Origin: Epiperipatus broadwayi
Lineage: Eukaryota > Onychophora > Udeonychophora > Euonychophora > Peripatidae
Length of the DNA stretch: 64,000 bases
Assembly: GCA_028023455.1 (NCBI GenBank)
Contig: JAQFVV010000056.1
Span: 6,285,717-6,349,716, forward strand
Reading direction: 5' to 3'
Under the pieces are notes generated by a model. It saw nothing but the letters and a program-made list of their open reading frames with translations, made no database searches and was not told the DNA's origin. Each line of letters starts with the position of its first letter. Position 1 is the first letter of the stretch. Position numbers and translations under genes: made by a program. Shown here piece after piece: positions 24,600 through 36,160 of this stretch.

Positions 24600-26690
24600 T
24601 TCAAGAGATATATTTTCATTAACATTAGGAGTTCTAAAATAAATCAACTCTGATAAAGACATTTTGAAATTGAACAAGGTTCCTTCTTTTGCTTATAAAT
24701 CTAAGTTATGTTAATTACTCTCTAGAACTTCTGGTATTACATCAGTTTAATAAAATACATGAATTATAAATGATAAAATATAAAATATTTAATAAAATGA
24801 AATATGACTGTCAAAACTTTTAGCTATCTGTGATACATACACACACGTACACGATTATTTAAGGTGGTGGAAATTTAAATATTTTCAAATTAAAACTAAT
24901 ATTCTTTATTCAAATAATGTTTAACTTACAAAAGAGGGGGATACCCACATGTACATGTGTACTTGCCTTCCTAGTGATTAACAAGTATATAATGGGTTTG
25001 AACTTCTGGTCCAAGGTTTCTAAGATCACGAGACAGTGAAGCAAAATATGCATAACAGATTTTACTGTTTCAATATATATGTATTCTCATTCTACTCTTG
25101 ACTTTCATACTTAATATCTCAAATAATCTATTGCTACTTCCAGCTTCTTAAATTCAAACCTATTTTCTGAACACTATGAGATCAGAAAAAATGAGATCCT
25201 AAAATATACCCAAAAATTTAAAATGTCTTATAACATAAATCAATAAAAAAAAGAGTTTAAAAAGTTGGATCAAAAATAATATTTTGGTATGCTAAATGAA
25301 TATATGTAATGCATATTAATTTTCAATTATGCATGACATATAAAACCTAAAAGTTTGCAATTCTATACTAAAAGTTAATTTTCAAAAAAAAAAGATAACA
25401 GAAAAAATATAAAGACAGTTTTAAAATGTTTGGACACTACTATATTAGTCTAAAGAAAAAAAAAATATATCCATAGCATACACGTTTATTAAAAAAAATA
25501 GTTTAATTTATCCATAAGCTGTAAGATTCTATGTTAAAAGTTCATTTAAAAAAATCTCTAAATATAGTGAATCTTAATGTCTGTGCAAGAATATGTCAGT
25601 GAGCTGATATAACATAAACTTCAAATAATATTGTCTCCACAAAGACACTTTTATGAAAAAACTGAGGATAAGTTGCAATAATATATATTATTTGAAATTC
25701 TGCATGATAGCCAAAAGCAAATAAAAGTGATTCTATATTACAAATTTATTCTCACAAAAAAATTAGTAATATATCACAACAGCCTTAATATCCATGCTCT
25801 ATTTTAACACAGCAAAACAAGTGCCTATACACTATGGTTCATGTTGTATATTTTAAAAACTTTTTCTTATTCAAAATGTTATGACAGTTATATGCAGCAT
25901 AAAAAATACATTTGTAGAAATACAAAAAGTTTATAATTCTCTGTTAAATGTTTATCCTTAATACTTTTTAAAAAAATCTGTGAAATGATTTATAAACAAT
26001 GTTCAAGAAAGATGCAAGTTTTATATTTTCTGCAAAATATAAATGCAAAATTTCTTTATATCAAGTAAATGTAAATAGTTGATGGATTTAAATTTATATT
26101 TTTTCACTTAATTGCTAATTTTAATGCAGTAAATTAAACAATAAGTATAGAAAAACCTTTCAAGCATTTTTTAACCAATGATTTTTACACATATCTTAAT
26201 TTATTGTATCGAATTTCAGTTACTTAGATTCATCAAATTTCTTCATAATCAGGTAAATTTAAGTAAGGAATGTAATTTATTTTATTTATGATTAAAATAT
26301 TTTTTAAAAAATATTTATTAATGAATTAGATTAAATACACACATATTATGTTTAATTTTTAAACATTTTCCATTTTATTGTTAGAATTACTGATATGTAT
26401 TTGAGTTTTTATAAATGTTCTAAATCCTCTGGAAACCAAGATTACCACAATAGCTTGGTATAATTCATAACTAAAATTCAATATCATATACAAACAACAT
26501 ATTAGCTATGCAAGATAATCACACAAAATACCAATCATAGTCCTGTATGGTTTAATACAGTGGGAAATTAGCAGATTTTATAGCTTTAAGTTCCAGAAAT
26601 TACATTCAAATTATTATTTCCTGTACTCAAAGCTCAGGAAAAAACTATTTGATTATTTTATATCAAATAATTAATGCAATTTAACTTCAT
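24600..26690. other. AT-rich non-coding stretch
   Basis: Over 2 kb without any recognised gene, RNA or element, apart from short homopolymers and TA runs. Confidence 0.45.
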
Positions 26691-26699
26691 TTGAATATT

Positions 26700-27900
26700 G
26701 TTATTATACTTTATCCATATCATAACAGTATATTACTTGGAGTCTGTTCAAAATCCACAGCATCCAAACATCCCTATAATCACTCATGGAATGAACTGAA
26801 CCATTGTATTCAAAGCTCACAGAAATAGAGATCATGTTATTAAAGCAGTTGATCTCCTTGAACAAGAAAACACCAATAAACCAATGTTGCAAATGTACTA
26901 CAGAATTCACACTCAGAGCCTTCACTAATAAAGTTAATTTGGATTAAAAAAAAAACACTAGCCAACTATTGCCTCCTTCCTGTGTTTTATATGTATGTAA
27001 CCTTTTTATATCCTTTTACTTACAATGTAAACATATATATGCAGCATGACTCAGAAGAGTGAATGTATTTTTTTTTTATCAATAATAGTCCTTTTTAAAA
27101 CAACAACAGTATATTACATTGTAATTAACTTTTTTTTTTACAATTAATATATATTATAACCATTTTGATCTAAGTCACGTGTATAACTGTTAAAAATAAA
27201 TAAATATAAAGAAAATTATGTGTTTTAAAAACATTGTAAAAAGTTTATTTATTTTTGTATTTTAAATCAAATCATTAATGTATTGACAAGTTGAAAACAA
27301 AATAATTTGTCAGAAAAAAAAGTTTATTTTTTTGTATTTTAAGATAATAATTTGAAAATAGAGTTAATTATTTTCAAAATATTAAGTTGCTATGGAAATA
27401 TGGACAGTTGCCAGACAATGAAAAAAAATAAACCAGATTATCATCTGCTTTAACAAAACTGATAAATTGATAGAACATCAGTTTGACTTCTTCATACTGC
27501 TTATAAAATTAGACGTAGGAAAATTATTGGAATTCTCATATATTTATATATATTTACAATGATGGGGTAAACAATTTTAATTAGTGTCCCATCTCATCTT
27601 TCTGGAATTATAGCTTTCTTTATGGAACTGCCCAAATAATATTGAATACAACCTAAATACATCTGCCAATAATAGACCCTATTTGTGGATGATGTAATAC
27701 AACTCAATAATTTAATATTATAAAGAAATTCACCAGTTAACCAAATGTTATAAAAAGAAATCACCAAAGAAAAGAAGGATTTACATATATCTGCTATATC
27801 TGATTCCCTCAATTATAAGACATTATGATCAAAAAGGAACTTATTTCCAGAAAAACATTCAAAAAATCATTTCTAAATTTCAACATGAAACTATGAAGAT
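26700..27900. other. Possible decayed coding element, unassigned
   Basis: Two intervals (26704-26925 and 27594-27812) are less AT-rich and protein-like. On the plus strand the first reads KLTEIEIMLLKQLISLNKKT and the second has fragments such as GTAQIILNTT and KRNHQRKEGFTYICYI between stops. The minus-strand frames over the same intervals are open but look like shadows. No family motif was found, so this is only a composition-based call. Confidence 0.2.
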
Positions 27901-28682
27901 ATGTCCAGAGATCTTAATTTAAATTAATATTATTGTTTAAAAGTGTTAAGCTTAATAAAACAAAAATAAGATAAATTTGCTAAGGACTTTTACAATGATT
28001 TTTATTGGATAAATAATAATTTAAAATATTTTTTGTCAAGTATATTCCATATTTCATTGTGTTAATGGGATAAATATAAAAGAATTATATTCTTTATATT
28101 CTACTGTAATGACAAAATTCTTGTTTATACTTTTGTTTCTCATAAATTTTCTCATTCAAATTACAAATATTATTTTTATATTTCATTAGAATAATAGCTT
28201 ATCAATGTGGAGAGAATGGTAATCAGGAAATATGGATGAATCTGTTTAAAAGCTTGTACTTAATATAAGCTCCAGTTTGATTATTATTCATGACTATTAT
28301 CAAATTATGGTAACATTTTTTTGTATAGTCATTCTATCATATATACTGTCACCCACTGGTAATCATACATTATTCTTATTTCATTTATTTATTATCTTGT
28401 TTGGATGATTCCATTATAGTATATATCTTGTAATCAACAAAAATATTTTTCTTATATATATATAATAAATGATTGGCCAGTTGTACCTTTGAGGTCTTTC
28501 TTGCAATGATATAGATTGCAGAGGCTTCTACTATGTGGTGATGCTGAACTGAGATCAGACCCATATAGCTATCTGGTTTGCTATGCTGAGTTTGAAGTCA
28601 TTATGTGTCTAAAAAATTCACGCTTGCAAGCTGAATAGAAATTGTTTCATAAACGCTCAGAATTTGTGCTTAGATCTAGTTT

Positions 28683-28749
28683 CTTTATTCCTGTCTTTCA
28701 CTGATGATAGCAAATAGCTTGAAATCATGATCTGAAAGTGGAATTATAG
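28683..28749 (+). ncRNA. Type I hammerhead ribozyme, copy 1
   Basis: The core elements are in order: CTGATGA (28701-28707), a short hairpin with AGC/GCT stem and AAATA loop (28708-28720), GAAA (28721-28724), then ATC with predicted cleavage after C28732. Stem I pairs CTTTCA (28695-28700) with TGAAAG (28733-28738), and beyond a small internal loop ATTCC (28687-28691) with GGAAT (28740-28744). Stem III is ATC/GAT (28724-28726 with 28729-28731) around a two-base loop; it is palindromic, as in animal hammerheads thought to act as dimers. A weak point is a U-U mismatch at the base of stem II. Activity is inferred, not shown. Confidence 0.8.
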
Positions 28750-29087
28750 TTAGGGATAGTGAATACTACTCTGACGTTTATGTAAACAAAACATACGCTT
28801 GATCGGTGTTTTTGGTAGAACGCCATCTGTGGACATAAATACAAGCGTTAGCAAGTTTTTTAACTTGCATTTTTGTTTTTCATAAATTTACCTTTGAGGT
28901 CTTTCTTGCAATGATATAAATTGCAGAGGCTTCTACTATGTGGTGATGCTGAACTGAGAACAGACCCATATAGCTATCTGGTTTGCTATGCTGAGTTTGA
29001 AGACATTACGTGTCTAAAAAATTCATGCTTGCAAGCTGAATAGAAATTGTTTCATAAACGCTCAGAGTTTGTGTTTAGATCTAGTTT

Positions 29088-29154
29088 CTTTATTCCTGTC
29101 TTTCACTGATGATAGCAAATAGCTTGAAATCATGATCTGAAAGTGGAATTATAG
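29088..29154 (+). ncRNA. Type I hammerhead ribozyme, copy 2
   Basis: Identical in sequence to copy 1 and displaced by exactly 405 nt; CTGATGA is at 29106-29112 and the predicted cleavage site follows C29137. That the motif is unchanged while the rest of the unit has some substitutions agrees with a young duplication or selection on the ribozyme; with two copies these cannot be separated. Confidence 0.8.
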
Positions 29155-29319
29155 TTAGGGATAATGAATACTACTCTGACGTTTATGTAAACAAAACATA
29201 CGCTTGATCGGTGTTTTTGGTAGAATGCCATCTGTGGACATATATATATATATATGTCTTTACCCACTGGCCAATATATATATATGTCTTTACCCACTGG
29301 CCAATCATTTATTATTAAT

Positions 29320-30580
29320 AAATTTAATAATATACTTTAATATTAATAACTGATAAATTATTGAAAAGATTATATACTGCAGAAGTTTGATCTAGACTAG
29401 TACAACAACAACAACAAAAAATCTCAATATTAAAATTCTTGAAATACTGTATGAGCTCTACATTATAATAATTTATATTTCTCTTAAATGAAATCAACGA
29501 TTAATATGAAAAATACAGATGACGAAAATCTTCATTCTCTTTAACTAGAGAACATAATATAATATATCCATTGACACATTTATATAGTGTTAATACATAA
29601 TAATCTATAGCCTTATATGATTCACTATACCTAATTCTATTTTTTCTTTTTAGTAATTTAATTCTTCTTCATAGATATTCTTTATATTAACAGAAATATA
29701 TATAAAGCTTTTAACTACTTTTAAAGCTATGGTTACCACCAAACTAATCATTAATACTTTTATAATTGCCAAAGAACAAAAATAGCATCAATTCAATTAT
29801 TTATAACCAGGCTATAGTCATATGTTAATATCTAATATTTACAAGAACCCATTTTAATCTAAATTCTTTGCATTTAGTCACTACCCAAGCTGCATTATCA
29901 TAAAGCAAGAACAAAACTTAACTTTCAGATTATTCTTATATCTAAATGTTGACAAGGAATTTATAAATTGCTGCCGTTCATACATCTAGTCATGTCAATT
30001 TGAACATTAACATTCTTTTAAAAAGTCGTTTATCTTTCCTTGAAATAATTTACTTTACAAATGTTCTAGCTTTATTTTGTCTTTTAAAAAATAATAATAA
30101 TAAAACTAAATTATTAGTAATATTTTTTTTTTTTACTATTGTAAATTATTAATAAATAAATAAAAATTAAAAAACACAATGTTAATTTTAAAAAAAATAT
30201 TTTTTTAATGTCTTATTTAAAAGTTTATAGTTTTAATATTTTCAAAATAAAACTATTGGTCTTGAACTACTGTTTAAATTTATCAAAATAGTCTTTTGAT
30301 TTTTTTCAACATGTCGTTCTACATATGCGTTGAACACCATTACTACAAAGTCTATAAACTTTATATTTTTATTCAAATACTTTTGGATCAGCTATCAAGC
30401 CACTGTAAAAATATATATAAAGTCTATAATTTCCTCTGAACACTCATTTATGAAGAATTGGTAAAAATCTTATCAAATACGTTTATCACTGAATTATATG
30501 ACTATTTTTTGCATAGAACAAATTCTCATGAAAAATTACTAAAAAAATTTGCAATCAATACAACATAAAAACAGCTTTCC
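29320..30580. other. AT-rich non-coding stretch
   Basis: No gene or repeat structure was recognised between the hammerhead tandem and the Penelope-like relic. It contains scattered AAT and T runs only. Confidence 0.4.
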
Positions 30581-30960
30581 AAAGCCATATCAAGGAGTCC
30601 TAATCTTTACAAAATCTAAACTTGAAATACTGAAAAACAAAAACTGCACTGATGAAATGCTATGTGAATGTGGAAGGATGTATATTGATAAGACAAGTCA
30701 CTCCACTGAGAAGTGATTGAAAGAGCACAAACTGATGATTAAAAAAAATGAACATATCTAAAGTAGCAGATAATTTAAGTACCAATTAACATATGTTTGA
30801 TTGGGAACATAAAAAACTATTGGAAAGAGGAAAAAATACAAAGAAATTTCAAAGAAACTGCTCACATGACAATGCAAACAACCCTTATGCCAATCTAGTG
30901 TGATAATTCATAATGAAAAGTGAGAAAATCAAAAGGATCCTCGTAGAAAAGTATATGCAT
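30580..30960 (+). pseudogene. Penelope-like element relic: GIY-YIG endonuclease
   Basis: A plus-strand frame reads CTDEMLCECGRMYIDKTSHS followed by stop-interrupted STEK, LKEHKLMIKKNEHI and, in shifted frame, FDWEHKKLLERG. This is the zinc-finger-like C-E-C-G start and YIG core of the GIY-YIG endonuclease of Penelope-like retroelements (consensus CxCGxxYIGxTxRxxxxRxxEH), here with YID for YIG. Upstream (30590-30640) a KPYQGVLIFTKSKLEIL-like linker can be read. Frames are broken and the reverse transcriptase is not visible, so it is a dead 5'-truncated copy. Confidence 0.7.
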
Positions 30961-31513
30961 TTTCTATTGACTATTGCATTTGGCAAAAAGACCTAAAGGT
31001 CTAGGTTTGATTCCTATGCTATTACTAACATTTTTTTGACCAGCAATGCTTCAAGAAGGGTGGAGAATAATATCACTCAAAACAGTGTTATAAATTAACC
31101 TATGTTGTTTGGTCAGCAGTTGAATGTATTTAAAAAGTTTAAATACAGTTTGCATTTTTCTAAAACATGTGAAATTTAATGTTAGATGATGAAAATGAAT
31201 TAATAATGTATACACTATTTTATATTGCTAGATAAAATAGATTATCAAATGAATTAAATGGTGAGTAAATTATATAAATACTAATTGGACAAAAACAACT
31301 TTTGTTTAAAAGATTAAAATGAGTTTTGTTTTCCAGAAAAGCTTATAAAGAGCAAGGAAATAATATTATTTCAGGAATTTGTAGTTAATGTACTAAAGAG
31401 TATTTCAGACAAAAAAGTTGAATGAGAAATAAAATAAGCAGCAATACATTCTGAATATTAATTAAATTAAAGCCATGCTAGGCTAAAGAAAGTGAAAGAC
31501 TTGAAATAGTTAC

Positions 31514-31630
31514 CTTATGCTTGGAAGAATAGATAACTAACATATCATAATCTTTTTGTGCATAAATTATCTGCCTAATATATCTATATTGAAGTAAAAA
31601 CTTTGAATCTTCATTATCTAAAGCCATGGA
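31514..31630 (-). CDS. Candidate 117-nt internal exon, product unknown
   Basis: On the minus strand a frame of exactly 39 codons lies between an acceptor (CAATAG|TCCATGG) and a strong donor (AAG|GTAACT). It reads SMALDNEDSKFLLQYRYIRQ then IIYAQKDYDMLVIYSSKHK. Both ends are phase 0, and the other two frames contain stops. It is on the same strand as the helicase exon at 12.4 kb and the 46-nt exon at 46.8 kb, whose end phase (0) fits. The last third is faintly reminiscent of the helicase-C beta strand before SSC in DDX31, but the match is too weak to assign. The product is unknown. Confidence 0.4.
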
Positions 31631-32354
31631 CTATTGACTGCTTACATAGAAAATTATTGAACACAAGCTAAAAATTTACAAACATTAATAATAAATAAAT
31701 ATCAATATGGAGCACATGAAGACATTTTCCAATTTATTCAGATAAATTTACTGTCACAAAATATATAGTTATAATACAAGTTTATTTAAATATGCCAATA
31801 CAAAATCTAGGTAGAAGAATATTTAATTTCTGCAGAAATTTACTGTCACTATGAATTTTTTTGACACTCATAACAGCAGTTTATTTTAAATTTCCAATTT
31901 CTTATTTTTAGCATATTAATCTTTATTCTTTATCATATTCTCACAAATTTCAAGATATTTCTTTAATAAATTATAAACCACTCTTAAAAATAATATTTCA
32001 ACTTCTGAAATACAGAAAAAATATATATTAATATAAATAAATAATCAGAATAATGGCTTTCGGTTTTTTGTATTAGCTGATGAAAATATTAAAGGAATAA
32101 AAAAAAAAAAATGGGTACTTACATAGTTTGCCTTCCAGAAGCTTGTCATTTGTCTTTTTTTTTTTTTTTAATAATCCATTTCCAGGGCTCAGGGGCTTAC
32201 AACATATAGTATAAACAAGATAGCTGACTCTAAATTATCATATTCAATGATTGTTTTTTTTATTTACTAAAATGATAAACAAACACTAAAGTCCAGAGAG
32301 TGCTAAATCAAAATTTTTTTAATATATATATAGTAAATATATTTTTTAAAAAAA

Positions 32355-33583
32355 CAACATTTAGTAGACTATAACAAATATGCAGACCAACATAACTTTT
32401 TGGTTGAGCACTATCCTGTAATTTTGAAAATAATCCATTGCATTACGTTCTGCCAATGAAATAATCCAAATTATAATCATATTTCCAGTTCTGTCAAGGA
32501 AATATTCCAGATTTTAATCATACTTCCAAAAATAATATGGTAAAGAAAGAATGTTTACAAAAAAATCACATCTAAACTAATGTTAAAAAAAAATTATAAT
32601 AATTTGTCACTTATTATCTATTAATCTCATATTAACAATTTTAAAAATATTCCAGTGCATTTTGTTATATCAATGAAATATTCCAAATTTTAATCATATT
32701 TCCAGTTCTGTTGATGAAATATTCTAATTTTATAATTTTATACATGGGATGCTCAATGTGTAAAGAATGACAATTTTAGTGCCACATGTTAAGTGTTGTG
32801 CACATGCTAATGTTTGAACATTATGTTCTAAATGGAATTTATTGAAAAATGTTTTTGATTTTTTTTTAAATTAATAATCAATTTAGAATTGTGATTGTAA
32901 TTTATTTAAAAAAATGGGATTAGCCCTGCCATAAATTCCATTGACAAGATAACATTAAAATGTTAGCACTTGGTGAACACTTAACATGAAGCCAACAGAT
33001 AACACATGGCAAATTATAGTAATATTTTTTAACATTAGTTTACATGTGTTTTGTTAACATTCCTTCTTTAGCAATATCATTTTTGAAAAAAGATTAAAAT
33101 CTGTAATATTTCATTGACAGAAATGAAAACATGATTAAAATTTGAAATATTTTGACAGAATAAGATGCCCTGAAATATTTTCAAAATTATTAACACAATG
33201 CTAATAGATAACAAGTAACAAATTATTGTAATTTTTTTTAACATTAGATACAAATGGTTCATTTTTGGACATATGATTAAAATCTGAATATTTCATTGAC
33301 AGAATTGGAAATATGAAAAAAATTTAGAATATTTCAACGGCAGAACAAGATGCAGTGGAATATTTTCAAAATTACAGGATAATGCTTACCAGAAAAGTGG
33401 CATTTGCCTACATGTTTGTTATACTTTGCTTAATCATGTTTTATTTTTATTTTCTTTAAAGCATTTACATGTTACTTACAATCCTTTAGAGTGTGTGTTT
33501 CAGTGGAATATTTTCAAAATTACAAAATAGTGCCTGTCCAAAAAGTGATGTCTGCATGTTTGTTATAGTCCACTAAATAATGT
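32355..33583. mobile_element. Inverted-repeat element with ~100-bp terminal repeats and inner copies
   Basis: The left end (ACATTTAGTAGACTATAACA...) and the reverse complement of the right end (CATTATTTAGTGGACTATAACA...) align for about 100 bp through TTTTGAAAATA. Inside, further segments (32450-32560 and 32640-32720) are inverted relative to 33100-33180 and 33260-33420, and the right terminal block is present twice in direct order (33340-33455 and 33495-33590). No transposase frame is present. The target duplication could not be fixed because of the flanking T/A runs. It is probably a non-autonomous DNA transposon or foldback. Confidence 0.7.
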
Positions 33584-33599
33584 TTTTTTTAAAAAAAGA

Positions 33600-34680
33600 A
33601 TTAATTTACTGTATTTACATTAAAAAAATTTTGAATTACAACTTATTGGACTTTTGTGTTTCTTTATCGTTTTAATAAATTTAAAAAAAAACAACTAATT
33701 ATTGAATTGATAACTTAGAGTCAGCCATATTGTTTAGGCCATGTGTTCTGAGCCACTGAAAATGGATTATTTAAAATAAAATGTATGGCACACTTCTGGC
33801 AGGCAAATTATATACGTACCAAACAAAATTTTAAATCTATTTCAAAAACTTGAATAAATTCTTGTTAAGATATCACAAAGCAAAGAAATGTTGTTTCAAA
33901 ATTTAAAATTTCACTTATAATTATTTAAAAATACTAAAAAATAACTGCAATAATATTTTAGTAAACATTCCTTTTTTTCATCTAATAATAATGTGATTTA
34001 TTGTGATTACATTTTGTTTAATTTAACTTCTCAATTCTCTTTATCTATTCCTCAGTTTTTGCTGAAACTGCATTCTCTTTTGTTTTCACTTCAATTACAT
34101 TTGATGGTAAAACTTAAAATTAAAATATACATTGATTTACTAGTTTAAAAAAATCTGATGTTCAGAGAATCTACTACAAAAAAACTGCCAATACTGTACT
34201 GATTGGTAAGTTCTTTGTTATTAGAATTAGAGAGCAGTTACAAAAACTTTTAAGAATGAATGTTCTTTCATTTATTTTAAAAGAAAAATTGTATATTTTC
34301 CATAATTTATCTAAATATTTATGATTATCTTTATAAAATATTTAAATAGTATTTATTTAAAAATAAAATATTCAAGGTTGCAATTGCATTTTATTTCAAC
34401 ATATTTGTTTCTAAAAAGACATCAAAAAAAAAAAAAACCTTACTAATAGTAAAAAAAAATTACAGTGGGTTCATGGTCCTGTCTTCATAACATCATAATA
34501 GAAATGTTTTGTAATTTTTTAAATAATTCTAAGTGCAATTTAAAATTTAATAGAGAATTTAAATTGCTTAAGAATGATATAACTATATAACTGTAAATAT
34601 AATTTCTTAATGTGTATATAGTTAATATGTATAAGTATATATGTTTGTACATATATACTAATTATAATATTCTCATGGAT
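33600..34680. other. AT-rich non-coding stretch
   Basis: No gene or element recognised; high in A/T homopolymers. Confidence 0.4.
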
Positions 34681-34687
34681 AAATGAT

Positions 34688-35058
34688 AAATTCACAGTAT
34701 TATTTCTGGGAGCTTCCATGTAATAAAAATATAATAGCTGATGTTTCAGGACAATAGCAAATATTTTTCTGAGAGCTTCTCTTCTTTATCAAATCATAAG
34801 AATGTGGATAGTGAGATTTAAAAATGTTTTTTCTCCTCTTTTTGTTAATTGCTCCTTATTTCCAAATTCCATTGGTTAAGAAGTTTTAAGAAATATTTTA
34901 TTCTCCAATAGCTTTTTCCAAATATTGTTAATTTTCTTTAATTCACTCATCTATGCTCTTAAGTCTTTTAAAAATCTCTATAGCTTCCCTTAGCAATATA
35001 TGTGGTCATATTTTTAATTTTTTTCCAGAATGTGTTAATTAAAATAGAAGTCATGGTT
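34688..35058 (-). pseudogene. Penelope-like element 3' end, minus copy
   Basis: Reverse complement of a sequence closely related to 37050-37425. On the minus strand LLREAIEIFKRLKSIDE is readable, the segment after the GIY-YIG domain of Penelope-like elements (consensus of the type RxxxEAIxIxKxxxxxNRDxGxxL). Many stops and indels follow. Its inner end abuts the 8-bp target duplication of the Merlin element. Confidence 0.6.
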
Positions 35059-35618
35059 AATTAATTGGTATTTGTAATCTATTCACTGTACAGCCTGTGT
35101 TGGCGCTGTTTCTGTGTAAAAACACAGAATTATATCGCTTTTGTGGCCGAACCTACGACTAATATATGAGTGATCATTAATATACGAATAGATCATATGT
35201 AGTGGTTATAATACGCAGCCAATTATTCCGCATTCAATAATACTACATCTACTAACAATACTATGATCGTGTAGTATGCCGTTGATTTCATTGTGGGTTT
35301 AATTCCTATGCATATTGACAGAATTTGTATTGTTGCTAGAATTTCAGATGAGAGTGTGAGCATTGTCATCTTTTTCAAGTGTTTATTTATTGATGTTTAT
35401 GATTTTCTGTATTTCCCAACTGAAAGATTTTTGCAGATTAATAATTATCAGCATATTCTTTATATTTGTGTAAAGTTTTTTTTTTTTGCTAATTTTTTTT
35501 TTTTTTGTAAATAAAGTTAAAAAAATATGTCAATCTCTCTGGCAGATGATTGTAGTTGTTTGCGAAAAGATACCATTTTTGTCGTGACTCTGACGGAGAG
35601 TTAAAAAAGAATAACAAA

Positions 35619-35852
35619 ATGTCTTCCACGTTATTACATTTGTGAGACGTCCCAAACCGAGAAAATGATGCAGTTGCATTTCTGCAAGCCCAAAACATTC
35701 TGCTGCATGCCATTACATGTGAATGTGGCAAATTGAGAAATCTCACACAGCAGACTTGGCAGTTTGTATGCTACTCGCGTGCCTGCAGGCGAACTGTGTC
35801 TATTTGCAAGGGTATATAGTTTGAAGGCTCGAAAATGTGTTTTGTGAAAGCA
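35619..35852 (+). pseudogene. Merlin/ISXO2-like transposase fragment (N-terminal zinc-binding part)
   Basis: The frame from ATG 35619 to TAA 35852 has two internal stops (TGA at 35643 and TAG near 35818). It reads DAVAFLQAQNILLHAITCEC, then WQFVCYSRACRRTVSICKG and, after the TAG, FEGSKMCFVKA. The C-x-C and C-x4-C pairs, the conserved W before the second pair and the motif (S)xxKGxxFEGSK match the zinc-ribbon start of ISXO2/Merlin transposases, with T of GTFFEGS lost to the stop region. The DDE domain that should follow is missing. It is less AT-rich than anything within several kb. Open frames on the opposite strand over this interval are shadows. Confidence 0.75.
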
Positions 35853-35924
35853 TAACAAAACTGGATAACATACATATTTTTTTTGTCAAAAAAACAATAC
35901 CGCAATTGACTTTTTTGTTTTTGT

Positions 35925-36160
35925 TTTTGACGTTTTATTTGTTATTATTAAAAAAAAAAAAAATCAAAATCCACCGCCAAAAAAAAAACCCGTATTTATA
36001 AATCTAAAAGAAAAAAGAAGTCTCATTTTATTTATTATTATTAAAAAAACAAAAAATCAAAACCTCGTTTTATTTGTTATTATTAAAAAAACAAAAAAAT
36101 CAAAACTCCGTTTTATTTGTTATTACTAAAAAAACAAAAAATCAAAACCTGTCACCCAAA
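35925..36160. repeat. A-rich minisatellite within the Merlin element
   Basis: A unit built around TTTTATTTGTTATTATTAAA plus an A-run and ATCAAAACC recurs about four times at spacings of roughly 45-95 bp. Variants carry CACCGCCAAAAAA or CGTATTTATAAAT inserts. It forms part of the filler that replaces the transposase C-terminal coding region. Confidence 0.7.

Larger units (their letters stand above)
28484..29242 (+). mobile_element. Retrozyme-like tandem, 1.9 copies of a 405-bp unit
   Basis: Unit 1 starts at 28484 and unit 2 at 28889 (both TACCTTTGAGGTCTTTC); unit 2 ends at 29242, where unit 1 continues for another 51 bp that include the hairpin GCAAGTTTTTTAACTTGC. Copies are about 98% identical. 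Each contains a hammerhead ribozyme motif in the same place; the predicted cleavage sites after C28732 and C29137 are exactly 405 nt apart, so a transcript through the array would release one 405-nt monomer. No open frame of note. This fits the non-autonomous, hammerhead-bearing retroelements described as retrozymes, which rely on other elements for reverse transcription; Penelope-like relics with a GIY-YIG domain lie 1.4 kb and 6-8 kb downstream. Confidence 0.8.
28464..29313. repeat. 18-bp perfect inverted repeat enclosing the hammerhead tandem
   Basis: AATAAATGATTGGCCAGT at 28464-28481 is the exact reverse complement of ACTGGCCAATCATTTATT at 29296-29313. The tandem 405-bp units start two bases inside the left copy. 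On the right a 2x repeat of a TA run plus GTCTTTACCCACTGGCCA lies between the tandem and the inverted repeat. These could be the ends of the element or the remains of a host foldback into which it inserted. Confidence 0.7.

Noticed and set aside
24950-25030. tRNA-like B box (GGGTTTGAACTTC)
   Set aside because: There is no acceptor stem or properly spaced A box, so it was not called.
30985-31030. B-box-like GGTTTGATTCC near 31010
   Set aside because: No cloverleaf or A box could be built around it.
35489-35858. Two overlapping minus-strand open frames of 74 and 85 codons
   Set aside because: They are shadows of the Merlin transposase fragment, which makes family sense only on the plus strand.
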